From assembly GCA_013815505.1 (NCBI GenBank), contig JACDGA010000081.1:1-7617 (forward strand): a stretch of DNA of 7,617 nt. Direction: 5' to 3'. Each line of letters opens with the position of its first letter. The first letter of the stretch is position 1. The notes under the pieces were generated by a model. It saw nothing but the letters and a program-made list of their open reading frames with translations, did not search any database and was not told the DNA's origin. Positions 1-6,133 of this stretch are shown here, piece by piece. This stretch comes from Acidimicrobiia bacterium. GTDB lineage: Bacteria > Actinomycetota > Acidimicrobiia > Acidimicrobiales > Ilumatobacteraceae. The position numbers and the translations under genes were made by a program.

Positions 1-84
1 ATCGTCGCATCCGTCACACGGCGTGTCGGATCGCTCGACGGCGCGCTTCGGGGCCATGGGTAGGCTGGCTCGCTCGCATCGTGC

Positions 85-158
85 GGGCGTTTAGCTCAGT
101 TGGCTAGAGCGCTTCCCTTACAAGGAAGATGTCGGGGGTTCGAGTCCCTCAACGCCCA
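85..158 (+). tRNA. tRNA-Val (anticodon TAC)
   Basis: A complete cloverleaf can be folded by eye. The acceptor stem is 85-91 with 151-157, seven pairs. The D arm is 94-97 with 107-110. The anticodon stem is 112-116 with 124-128 around the loop CTTACAA. The anticodon TAC at 119-121 reads the valine codon GTA and, by wobble, other GTN codons. The variable loop is 129-133, and the T arm is 134-138 with 146-150 around TTCGAGT. The discriminator is A158. The next three bases are CCT, so the 3' CCA is not encoded and must be added after transcription. A TAGGCT at 61-66 could serve as a -10 box, but I see no good -35. Confidence 0.95.
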
Positions 159-190
159 CCTCACCCATACTGGTGCCGAGGACCTGCTGG

Positions 191-520
191 TCAGGCAGGA
201 ACTGACTGCGGGCCGCGCACAAGACTGCCCGGGAGCGCGCCCGTGAACTCGTCGTGGGCGACGGTCTGGACGCCGGCGACGAACGTCGCCACGTAGCCGC
301 TGGCGCGCTGCACCCGCCGCGGCGCATCGGCAGGGAGGTCGTTCACCATCCTCGGCGGGCCGAACGCCAGCCGCTCGTAGTCGACGAGGTTGAGGTCGGC
401 GCGCATCCCCGGCACGACGAGACCTCGGTCGAGTAGCCCGTACAGCTCGGCCGTTTGGCGCGTCTGACGGTGCACGACGTGCTCGAGCGCGAGCTTCGTG
501 TACCGGTGGCGGGCGGTGCA
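191..520 (-). pseudogene. 5'-truncated N-acyl-D-amino-acid deacylase-type amidohydrolase (C-terminal remnant)
   Basis: The reverse strand encodes the C-terminal end of a D-aminoacylase-like metal-dependent amidohydrolase, a family that hydrolyses N-acyl-D-amino acids. Recognisable blocks in order are RYTKLALEHVVHRQTRQTAE, LYGLLDRGLVVPGMRADLN, the DLPADAPRRVQRASGYVATF block and the family-typical ending FTGALPGSLVRG. These form the closing part of the barrel and the small beta domain. Only about 110 codons remain, where full-length members have roughly 550. The metal-binding histidines and most of the barrel are missing. Upstream the frame meets a TGA at 521-523, and no other minus frame between 521 and 680 continues the family. 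A GTG at 475 could start a 94-residue peptide, but it could not be an active enzyme. The stop is TGA at 191-193. A small hairpin (CCTGC 183-187, GCAGG 195-199) spans that stop. I read this as a dead remnant left by a deletion. Confidence 0.7.
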
Positions 521-827
521 TCAGACCACGGAAGTGACCGAGCGACTGTCGGTCGTCCAGCACCGCGTCGACGCGGCAGCAGGCAAGCAGGCAGCGGCCG
601 AGGAGGTGGCGCGGGCGCGGACACGCGAGGCGGACGCCCTGCTCGACGCCATCCGTCGGTGGGCCGGGGCGCCGGTGGCGTCAGGTGCCCCGCAGCTCGG
701 CGACGACGGGCGCGAAGACGTCGATGTCCTCGCCGCCGACCGAGACGAAGCTGAAGCCCCACCGCTCGCGGCGGCTCCGGAGATCGTCGACGAGCTTGGC
801 GGGGGGTCCGATCAGGGCGAACGGTGA
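516..827 (+). CDS. Possible small hypothetical protein or gene fragment (low confidence)
   Basis: From a GTG at 516 the plus strand reads an alpha-helical, Ala/Glu/Arg-rich sequence, including VTERLSVVQHRV and EEVARARTREADALLDAIRR. Its codons mostly end in G or C as far as about 680. I do not recognise a family. Beyond 681 the frame runs antisense to the oxidoreductase gene, and its composition there is what a shadow frame would give. The TGA at 825-827 is therefore probably not a natural end. The coding-like part begins just where the amidohydrolase remnant stops, so this may be an internal piece of another lost gene. I see no Shine-Dalgarno for the GTG. The alternative is plain intergenic sequence with a chance open frame. 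Confidence 0.2.
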   Translation: MHQTTEVTERLSVVQHRVDAAAGKQAAAEEVARARTREADALLDAIRRWAGAPVASGAPQLGDDGREDVDVLAADRDEAEAPPLAAAPEIVDELGGGSDQGER

Positions 828-1625
828 CTCGGCGATCATCGCCGGCTCGACCCCGGCGAACGCCGCCATGTCGTCAATGGCCTTGTCGGTGGAGGCGTCG
901 TCGGCGGTGACCGACACCATGAACGCCCGGATGCTCAGCTCGATGTCGTCGAAGCGGTCGCCCGCAGCCTCTCGCACGACCGCGACCTTCTCTTCGACCG
1001 CCTCGGCCGTCATCGACGCAAGCGCCTCGCGGCCGATCGCGCCGGCGGTCAGCGTGGCGTTGACGCCGACGATGTCGGCCTCCCGCGCGGCGATGCCGAG
1101 CACCCTCGGACCACCGCCGCCGATGAGGATCGGCGGGTGCGGCTGCTGCACGGGCTTCGGCATCCCGTCGTAGTCCGTGACGCGGTAGTGCTCGCCCTCG
1201 AACGAGAACGGACCGTCACCCATCGCCCCCTTGATCACGGCGAGTCCCTCGACGAACCGATCGACACGGACACCCGGCCGGTCGTAGGCGATGCCCGACT
1301 GGTCGTAGTCGGTCTTCATCCACCCGGCGCCAATGCCGATCTCGACCCGACCGCCGCTCAGCACGTCGATCGTCGCCAACTCCTTGGCGAGCACGACCGG
1401 GTGCTTGTAGTCGTTATCGAAGACGAGCGCGCCGACGCGCAGCTCGGTGGTGGCGTCGGCCATCGCCATCATCGCCGGGATCGGTGCCAGCTGCTCGCTG
1501 AAGTGGTCGGGCAGGGTGGCCACGTCGTAACCGTGGGCTTCGACGCGACGGGCGATGTCGGCGAGATCGCGTTGCTCGCCGAGCTGGACACCGAACCGGA
1601 ACGGGCGCATTGGGGCTGTGGTCAC
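681..1625 (-). CDS. LLM class F420-dependent oxidoreductase (luciferase-like)
   Basis: The 314-residue protein belongs to the bacterial-luciferase-like TIM-barrel family, whose actinobacterial members use reduced coenzyme F420 for hydride transfer; the substrate cannot be told from sequence. Landmarks are FRFGVQL at the N-terminus (strand 1), DVATLPDHF (residues 34-42), the signature LSGGRVEIGIGAGWMKTDY (89-107), FSFEGEHYRV (140-149) and PHPPILIGGGGPRVL (162-176). Length and order fit the TIGR03621 (MSMEG_2516-like) subgroup, which I name from memory. The long frame starts at a GTG. An ATG five codons in (1608-1610) is an alternative and begins the conserved MRPFRFG. No Shine-Dalgarno precedes the GTG, but TACCGT lies on the minus strand 6 nt upstream (plus 1632-1637), which fits a leaderless start. 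It is divergent from the PBP operon across 67 bp. A GC-rich inverted repeat at 666-691 spans the stop and may help termination. Confidence 0.9.
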   Translation of the reverse strand: MTTAPMRPFRFGVQLGEQRDLADIARRVEAHGYDVATLPDHFSEQLAPIPAMMAMADATTELRVGALVFDNDYKHPVVLAKELATIDVLSGGRVEIGIGAGWMKTDYDQSGIAYDRPGVRVDRFVEGLAVIKGAMGDGPFSFEGEHYRVTDYDGMPKPVQQPHPPILIGGGGPRVLGIAAREADIVGVNATLTAGAIGREALASMTAEAVEEKVAVVREAAGDRFDDIELSIRAFMVSVTADDASTDKAIDDMAAFAGVEPAMIAESPFALIGPPAKLVDDLRSRRERWGFSFVSVGGEDIDVFAPVVAELRGT

Positions 1626-1692
1626 GGCGTCACGGTAACGCTCGGCGGGCTGCCGCTGCCCGATCGGGGTCGGCCACTAACCTGAGGTCCCT
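1626..1692. promoter_or_regulatory. Divergent promoter region between oxidoreductase and PBP operon
   Basis: This 67-bp gap must carry the 5' signals of both flanking genes. On the minus strand TACCGT (plus 1632-1637) is a plausible -10 box placed for a leaderless GTG at 1625. On the plus strand TAACCT at 1678-1683 is a plausible -10 box, and GAGG at 1684-1687 is a good Shine-Dalgarno five bases before the GTG at 1693. A -10 at 1678 would start transcription too close to the GTG for that Shine-Dalgarno to be used. So either the gene is leaderless, or the promoter lies further upstream. No convincing -35 boxes were seen. Confidence 0.35.
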
Positions 1693-4182
1693 GTGCGTCC
1701 TGTGGCCTGGATCCTTCGCTTCGTCGCGATCCTCGTCGCGGGCGCGCTTCTCGTCACGAGCGTCGTCGTCGCCGTGGCGCCGCGGTTGTGGGGCGTCGCC
1801 AACTCACACGAGGAGGCCGCCGTTCCGCTGCCCGAGTTCGAGCCGCTGTCGGGCCGCTCGTTCGCCTACGACCGAGACGGCAACCTGATCGACATCTACG
1901 AGCTGGAGAACAGCCAGCCCGTCGAGCTCACCGACATTCCCGAGCGCGTCATCTCGGCGTTCCTCGCCGTCGAGGACAAGGAGTTCTTCGAGCACGACGG
2001 TGTCAACCTGCGCAGCCTCGTGCGGGCGACCCTGTCGAACTTCGCCTCGGATGCACCCCAACAGGGCGCCTCGACGATCACGATGCAGGTCGTCAAGAAC
2101 GAGTTCCTCGCCGGACTCGACCGCGACGGCCGCTACAAGCTGCTGCAGATCCACTACGCCCGGATGCTCGAGAACGAACTCTCGAAGCCCGAGATCCTCG
2201 AGCGCTACCTCAACACGGTCTTCTTCGGCAACAACGCCTACGGCGTCCAAGCCGCGTCCGAGACGTACTTCGCCAAGAACGTCGATGAACTGACGTTCAT
2301 CGAGGCGGCGTTCCTTGCGGGACTGGTGCGGGCACCCACCACATACGACCCCATCAACAACCCCGAGCGCAGCCGCAACCGCTTCGTGCAGGTGCTCGAG
2401 CGTCTCGTCGAGGACGGCAAGGCGACCCGCAAGGAAGCCCGCCTGCTGGGCCGCGGCTTCGTGCTGCCCGAGCGTGTTCGCTCGCTGCCGACCGAGCAGG
2501 TCACGCCGTCGTACTACAGCGAGGCGCTGCGCGAGTACCTGTTGCAGCGCTCGACGATCCTCGGGGACACCTTCGAGGAGCGCTACAACAAGCTCTACCG
2601 CGGCGGGCTGCGGATCCACACGACGCTCGATCCTACGATGCAGCTGCAAGCCGCAGCCGCACGCAACAAGGTGCCGCCCAACGCGACGGGCATCGACGCC
2701 GCCGTCGTGTCGCTCGACACTCAGACGAGTGCGATCCGGGCGATGATCGGCGGCAGCGGGTTCACGCCCGAGAACCAGGTCAACATGGCGTTGGCCCCAC
2801 GCCAGACCGGTTCGAGCATCAAGATCTTCGTGCTCGCCGCAGCGCTGCAGGCCGGCGCCCTGCCGGACGACATCGTCGACGGCTTCACCGACTGCAACTT
2901 CCCGATCGTTGATCAGCCCGGCCAGTTCTTCGAGATCACCGAGGACGCCGTGACAGGTGGCCTCTACACGGTCGAGGAGAACACAGCGCGGTCGATCAAC
3001 TGCGCCTACGCACGGCTGTCGATGATCGTCGGGCTGAACCGCGTCGTCGACATGACGTATCGAATGGCCGATTCGCCGTACCTGTTCCAGGGGCAGACGC
3101 CCGACGATCGTGCACAGATCCAGCCGTTTACTGCATACGTCACCGGATCGAACGAGATGAGCACGCTCGACATGGCGTCGGGTGCGCAGACCATCGCCAA
3201 CGAGGGCGTCCACCATCGCCCGTACTACGTGGTTCGCATCGAGAACGAACGCGGACAGGAGATCTACCAACACTTCGACGCCGGCACGCAGGTGCTCGAT
3301 CGCAACGTCGCGCTCAACGCGATCAAAGTGTTGAAGACCGTGTTCGGGCAGGTGCCGCCGGGCACCGGCCGCAACTTCCCACTCGCCAACGCAAGACCCG
3401 CGGCCGGCAAGACGGGGACGCAGGAGGCCAACACCAACGCCACGTTCGTCGGCTTCACGCCGCAACTGACGACCGCCGTGTGGATGGGCGACCCCGACAA
3501 GTACACGTCGATGGACACGACCAACGTTCCCGAGTTCACCGAGGACGTGCAGGGCGGCCGGCTGCCGACGGAGATCTGGAAGACGTTCATGGACGCCGCC
3601 CTCGCCGGACGACCGGCGTTGGACTGGCCGGCGCCTCCACCGCCGTCGCGTTTCCACGCACGGCTGTTCCTGCCCGGCAAGGAGTGCGTCAACCGAGTCG
3701 TGCGTTACGAGACACGCGTCGTGAGCAACGGCTTCGCCGGCAGTGGCTTCGGCAGTGGCCCCGCAGGACGTGGCTTCGGAGGTGGCGTCGAGACGCCGGG
3801 CACCGAACCGCCTGGAACCAACGGCCCGCCACCGACCCAGCCGCCCCCGCCGCCCACCGAGCCGCCCGCCACCGAACCACCCGCCACCGAATCGCCCGCC
3901 ACCGAACCGCCCGCCACCCAGCCGCCGGCGACGCGACCGCCCGTCATCACCACCGCCACGACGCGCCCTGGCGCGATCACCCCCGCCGCGACGGCTCCTC
4001 CTCCTCCTCCTCTTCCTCCTCCGCAGCAGACCTCACCGCGCACGACGGACCCGCCGGCGCCGGTCACCCAGTTGGTGCCGGTGTACGACGACCTCGTCGC
4101 CACCACGATCCGCCCCGACGTGCTCAACCCCAACGCCCCGATCCCGAGCGTGCCGGTCAACCAAGCCGTCTTCTCGTGCTGA
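1693..4182 (+). CDS. Class A penicillin-binding protein (bifunctional transglycosylase/transpeptidase) with Pro/Thr-rich tail
   Basis: This membrane-anchored enzyme polymerises lipid II into glycan strands (GT51 domain) and cross-links stem peptides (transpeptidase domain) outside the membrane. One transmembrane helix spans about residues 5-31. GT51 motifs are EDKEFFEH at 94-101 (E94 the expected catalytic acid), GASTITMQ at 125-132 and ILERYLN at 168-174, followed by FFGNNAYG and EAAFLAGLVRAP at 204-215. The usual RKxxE motif is YKLLQ at 148-152, so its glutamate is Gln here. The penicilloyl-serine motif is S374-S-I-K377, followed by S434-I-N436 and K573-T-G575, so the transpeptidase looks intact. 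After about residue 645 comes a Gly-rich then Pro/Thr-rich tail with five EPPAT-like repeats, ending VFSC with a C-terminal Cys. Total length is 829 residues. The GTG start has GAGG five bases upstream. It heads a four-gene operon, with the next start 4 nt after its stop. Confidence 0.93.
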   Translation: MRPVAWILRFVAILVAGALLVTSVVVAVAPRLWGVANSHEEAAVPLPEFEPLSGRSFAYDRDGNLIDIYELENSQPVELTDIPERVISAFLAVEDKEFFEHDGVNLRSLVRATLSNFASDAPQQGASTITMQVVKNEFLAGLDRDGRYKLLQIHYARMLENELSKPEILERYLNTVFFGNNAYGVQAASETYFAKNVDELTFIEAAFLAGLVRAPTTYDPINNPERSRNRFVQVLERLVEDGKATRKEARLLGRGFVLPERVRSLPTEQVTPSYYSEALREYLLQRSTILGDTFEERYNKLYRGGLRIHTTLDPTMQLQAAAARNKVPPNATGIDAAVVSLDTQTSAIRAMIGGSGFTPENQVNMALAPRQTGSSIKIFVLAAALQAGALPDDIVDGFTDCNFPIVDQPGQFFEITEDAVTGGLYTVEENTARSINCAYARLSMIVGLNRVVDMTYRMADSPYLFQGQTPDDRAQIQPFTAYVTGSNEMSTLDMASGAQTIANEGVHHRPYYVVRIENERGQEIYQHFDAGTQVLDRNVALNAIKVLKTVFGQVPPGTGRNFPLANARPAAGKTGTQEANTNATFVGFTPQLTTAVWMGDPDKYTSMDTTNVPEFTEDVQGGRLPTEIWKTFMDAALAGRPALDWPAPPPPSRFHARLFLPGKECVNRVVRYETRVVSNGFAGSGFGSGPAGRGFGGGVETPGTEPPGTNGPPPTQPPPPPTEPPATEPPATESPATEPPATQPPATRPPVITTATTRPGAITPAATAPPPPPLPPPQQTSPRTTDPPAPVTQLVPVYDDLVATTIRPDVLNPNAPIPSVPVNQAVFSC
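3859..3933 (+). repeat. Five tandem 15-bp units encoding (E/Q)(P/S)PAT in the PBP tail
   Basis: Five consecutive 15-bp units, such as GAGCCGCCCGCCACC, encode EPPAT, EPPAT, ESPAT, EPPAT and QPPAT (PBP residues 723-747). The first four are nearly identical; the last has drifted. The array sits in the extracellular tail, which probably acts as an extended spacer through the wall. Being an exact multiple of three, it can gain or lose units without breaking the frame. Confidence 0.85.
3995..4021 (+). repeat. CTC/CCT triplet microsatellite in the PBP tail
   Basis: A run of CTC/TCC triplets with one TCT interruption encodes most of PPPPPLPPP (residues about 769-777). Proline here is written CCT almost throughout, whereas most other prolines in this gene use CCG or CCC. 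This suggests recent triplet expansion. Confidence 0.75.
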
Positions 4183-4186
4183 CCTG

Positions 4187-4900
4187 ATGGCTACGGCGGT
4201 CGCAGCGCAGCTGATCGAGCTGCAGGATCTGGACACGCGCCTCGACCGGCTTGCCCTTGCGCGGCGCAACGCTCCCGAGCACGGCCACCTCGATGCTGCT
4301 CGCAGCGATGCCCAGCAGGCGGCGCAACGTCGCGCCGAACGACAGGCGCGATTCGGCACCATCGACGAGCAGATTGCCGCCAACGAGAAGGAGTCCGAGC
4401 AACTCGGCGTCACGAGGGACCGACTCCAGGCACAGCTGCGCACCGTGTTCGCGACGCGTGAGGCAGAGGCTCTGATGCACGAGATCGACACCATCAACGC
4501 CCGCCGTGGCGAGCTCGACGACGCCGAGCTGGCGGCGCTCGAGGAACAGGAACAGCTGATGTCCGAGCTCGATGCCGACGAGAGCACCGAGCCCCAGCGC
4601 GTCGAGGCGGTGGGTGCCGCAAAGGCCGCGCTCGATGAGGTGCTCGCCGACTTCGACAGCCAGATCGCCGCTGCGCAGGAAGATCGTAAGTCGCGCGTTG
4701 CCGCCGTTTCGGCGGCGACGGTGGCGCGCTACGAGCGACTGCGGTCGAAGCTCGGTGGTGTCGCCGTCGCCCGCTTGAACGGGCGGCAGTGCACGGGATG
4801 TCACCTCGACCTCTCACCCGGCGAGCTCGACCTCGTCCGCCACGCCGCCAGCGACGAGCTGGTCGAGTGCCCGCAGTGCTCGCGGCTCCTGGTCCGTTGA
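4187..4900 (+). CDS. C4-type zinc-ribbon coiled-coil protein (COG1579-like)
   Basis: The 237-residue protein has a long helical hairpin followed by a small C-terminal zinc ribbon. Residues 1-185 are Glu/Ala/Arg/Gln-rich with heptad character, typical of an antiparallel coiled coil. The zinc ligands are C202-x2-C205 and C228-x2-C231, giving CTGC and CPQC around a 22-residue loop with LSPGELDLVR. This architecture matches the actinobacterial COG1579 proteins (M. tuberculosis Rv2229c is the family example I know). Their biochemical role is not settled; nucleic-acid binding is often suggested. The ATG lies 4 nt after the PBP stop, so it is very likely cotranscribed. Its stop overlaps the next start (TTGA, 4897-4900). 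In M. tuberculosis the homologue sits beside a gene with a histidine-phosphatase domain; here that enzyme is two genes downstream, which supports a conserved neighbourhood. Confidence 0.88.
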   Translation: MATAVAAQLIELQDLDTRLDRLALARRNAPEHGHLDAARSDAQQAAQRRAERQARFGTIDEQIAANEKESEQLGVTRDRLQAQLRTVFATREAEALMHEIDTINARRGELDDAELAALEEQEQLMSELDADESTEPQRVEAVGAAKAALDEVLADFDSQIAAAQEDRKSRVAAVSAATVARYERLRSKLGGVAVARLNGRQCTGCHLDLSPGELDLVRHAASDELVECPQCSRLLVR

Positions 4901-5382
4901 TCTTCTGGCACGTCGCCACCGCTGTCGCCGCCGTCGCCGCCGTGTTCGGTGATCCACGGTTCGACTACCGGTTGCTCCTCGTCGGATCCGTGTTGCCGAT
5001 GCTCGACGCCGTGACCGGTGGGCGCTGGATCATGCACACGCTGGCGTTCAGCGTCGGCCTCGTGGTCGTCGTGATGCTCGCCACCATCGGACGCCGCGAT
5101 GTCCGTCGCCGCTGGCTGGCGTTGCCGATCGGCACCCTCCTCTACCTCGTGTTCAGTGCCTCGTGGAACGACGCTGCGACGTTCTGGTGGCCGGCCGGTG
5201 GCTGGGGCGTGCTGGGCGACCAGGACGTGCCGTTCGTCGAACGGCCGTTGGTCGTGACCGCTGGGCTGGAGGTGGCCGGCCTGGCGCTGGTGATCTGGGG
5301 CTGGCGGCGAGCCCGCCTGAGTGAGCAGCGGCGCCGCGACGAGTTGCTCAGCGAGGGTCGTCTCGACTTTGTGGTGAACTGA
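4897..5382 (+). CDS. Small multi-pass membrane protein, possibly distantly YdjM/metal-dependent-hydrolase-like
   Basis: Translation most likely begins at TTG 4897-4899, overlapping the TGA of the zinc-ribbon gene. The open frame continues upstream, but only as Arg/Pro-rich sequence that shadows the neighbour. From this start there are 161 residues beginning MIFWHVATAV. Hydrophobic segments lie at about 6-17, 26-38, 47-63, 76-88 and 119-135, so three to five membrane passes are likely, with basic loops at 66-73 and 137-148. GSVLPMLDAVTGGRWIMHTL (30-49) resembles the GSxLPDxD...TH region of membrane-bound metal-dependent hydrolase-like proteins (YdjM/DUF457), but a Met stands where Asp is usual. 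FWWPAGGWG (96-104) is a further landmark. Catalysis is therefore doubtful and the function unknown. The phosphatase gene starts 5 nt downstream, so it is part of the operon. Confidence 0.7.
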   Translation: MIFWHVATAVAAVAAVFGDPRFDYRLLLVGSVLPMLDAVTGGRWIMHTLAFSVGLVVVVMLATIGRRDVRRRWLALPIGTLLYLVFSASWNDAATFWWPAGGWGVLGDQDVPFVERPLVVTAGLEVAGLALVIWGWRRARLSEQRRRDELLSEGRLDFVVN

Positions 5383-5387
5383 CGACG

Positions 5388-5948
5388 ATGCTGATCCTCG
5401 TCCGGCACGGGCGGACCGAAGCGAACGCTCAGGGTCTGCTGCAGGGCAGGCTCGACCTCCCGCTCGATTCTGTGGGTGCCGACCAGGCAATCGCCGTGGC
5501 GCAGCGCATCGGCCGCGCCGACGAGCTCATCTCCAGCCCGTTGCAGCGCGCACGCCAGACGGCCGACGCCTTCGGTCAGGACTACACGATCGACGATCGC
5601 TGGCTGGAGCTCGCGTATGGCGAGTTCGAGGGCACGTCGTATCAGGGCATCGCGGGGGTGTGGACGCAGTGGAACAAGGATCCTCACTACGCGCCCGCCG
5701 GCGGGGAATCGCTCGCCACGCTCGATGCGCGGGTCGGTGAGGCGCTCGACGAACTGCTCGAGCGGGCCGCCGACCGTGTGGTCGTCGTCATCACGCACGT
5801 GTCGCCGATCAAGGCTGCCGTCGCCCGCGTCGTCGGCGGCGGCTTGGACTTCGCCGTTCGCTCGCACCTCTCGCACGCCGCCATCTGCCGCATCGAGATC
5901 CGCCCGATCGGCGCGGTCCTGTTCTCGTTCAACGAAACCGTCGCCTGA
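5388..5948 (+). CDS. Histidine phosphatase family protein (phosphoglycerate mutase-like)
   Basis: This 186-residue single-domain member of the histidine phosphatase superfamily forms a phospho-histidine during hydrolysis of a phosphate ester. LVRHGRTEAN at the N-terminus holds the RHG motif (R6-H7-G8, with H7 the nucleophile). SSPLQRARQTA (49-59) supplies the second-arginine motif. LELAYGEFEG (73-82) supplies the acidic residue, and ITHVSPIKA (135-143) the second catalytic histidine, H137. The set is complete, so the enzyme should be active. Family members include alpha-ribazole phosphatases (CobC) and various small-molecule phosphatases, and sequence alone does not choose among them. The ATG is 5 nt after the membrane-protein stop, and it is the last gene of the operon. 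A perfect 14-bp palindrome contains its TGA, followed by a 50-bp palindrome. Confidence 0.9.
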   Translation: MLILVRHGRTEANAQGLLQGRLDLPLDSVGADQAIAVAQRIGRADELISSPLQRARQTADAFGQDYTIDDRWLELAYGEFEGTSYQGIAGVWTQWNKDPHYAPAGGESLATLDARVGEALDELLERAADRVVVVITHVSPIKAAVARVVGGGLDFAVRSHLSHAAICRIEIRPIGAVLFSFNETVA

Positions 5949-5955
5949 TCAGGCG
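5942..5955 (+). terminator. 14-bp perfect palindrome over the phosphatase stop codon
   Basis: CGCCTGATCAGGCG is its own reverse complement and contains the TGA of the phosphatase gene. As RNA it can form CGCCT/AGGCG around a GATC loop. No T-run follows, so it is not a canonical intrinsic terminator. It is immediately followed by the larger palindrome, and the two together plausibly end or stabilise the operon transcript. Confidence 0.35.
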
Positions 5956-6005
5956 GTTCTGTCATGGGGATTGTCGCTGAGCAGCGACTATCGGCATGAC
6001 AGAAC
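5956..6005. repeat. 50-bp imperfect palindrome, copy 1 (GTTCTGTCATG family)
   Basis: Two 24-nt arms (5956-5979 and 5982-6005) surround a 2-nt AG centre and pair at 21 of 24 positions. The mismatches are two adjacent G-G oppositions and one T-T. The outer 11 bp (GTTCTGTCATG/CATGACAGAAC) and the inner 7 bp (GTCGCTG/CAGCGAC) are perfect. A related palindrome recurs at 7003-7054, so this is a repeat family and not a private terminator. It could be a REP-like element, a bidirectional terminator without a T-tract, or a protein-binding site. Confidence 0.85.
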
Positions 6006-6098
6006 GAGGGAGGGCGGGGGAGGTGGTGGGCTAGCGTCCGTTGCTCACCGAGGGGTTACGCCGTCGATCGCCTGTGCGGGCAGGAACGACGCCGCGTC

Positions 6099-6121
6099 AG
6101 AAGGTTGGACCGATGAAGTGA
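6099..6121 (+). promoter_or_regulatory. Shine-Dalgarno plus ATG followed by an in-frame TGA (likely original HNH gene start)
   Basis: AGAAGG at 6099-6104 lies 8 nt before ATG 6113-6115, the best ribosome-binding arrangement near the HNH gene. That ATG is in the HNH reading frame but is followed by AAG and then TGA (6119-6121), giving Met-Lys-stop. I infer that this was the gene's start and that codon 3 has since become a stop. Otherwise translation must restart at TTG 6134 or ATG 6152. Confidence 0.45.
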
Positions 6122-6133
6122 AGTGCTCGGGCG

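Noticed and set aside
96..327. Minus-strand frames ending in peptides such as RDSNPRHLPCKGSALAN and VEGLEPPTSSL across the tRNA.
   Set aside because: These are the well-known spurious peptides produced by translating the antisense of a tRNA gene.
1804..3657. A 617-codon minus-strand open frame inside the PBP gene.
   Set aside because: It is antisense to a gene with clear GT51 and transpeptidase motifs. Its Arg/Val/Asp-rich composition is typical of the shadow of a high-GC gene, and no domain is recognisable.
3859..3933. CRISPR-like array.
   Set aside because: The regular 15-bp repeats are contiguous, without spacers, and encode EPPAT units in frame within the PBP.
3705..4160. Gly/Val-rich minus-strand frame opposite the Pro-rich PBP tail.
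   Set aside because: Gly-rich sequence is the automatic antisense of CCN/ACC repeats; there is no independent evidence for it.
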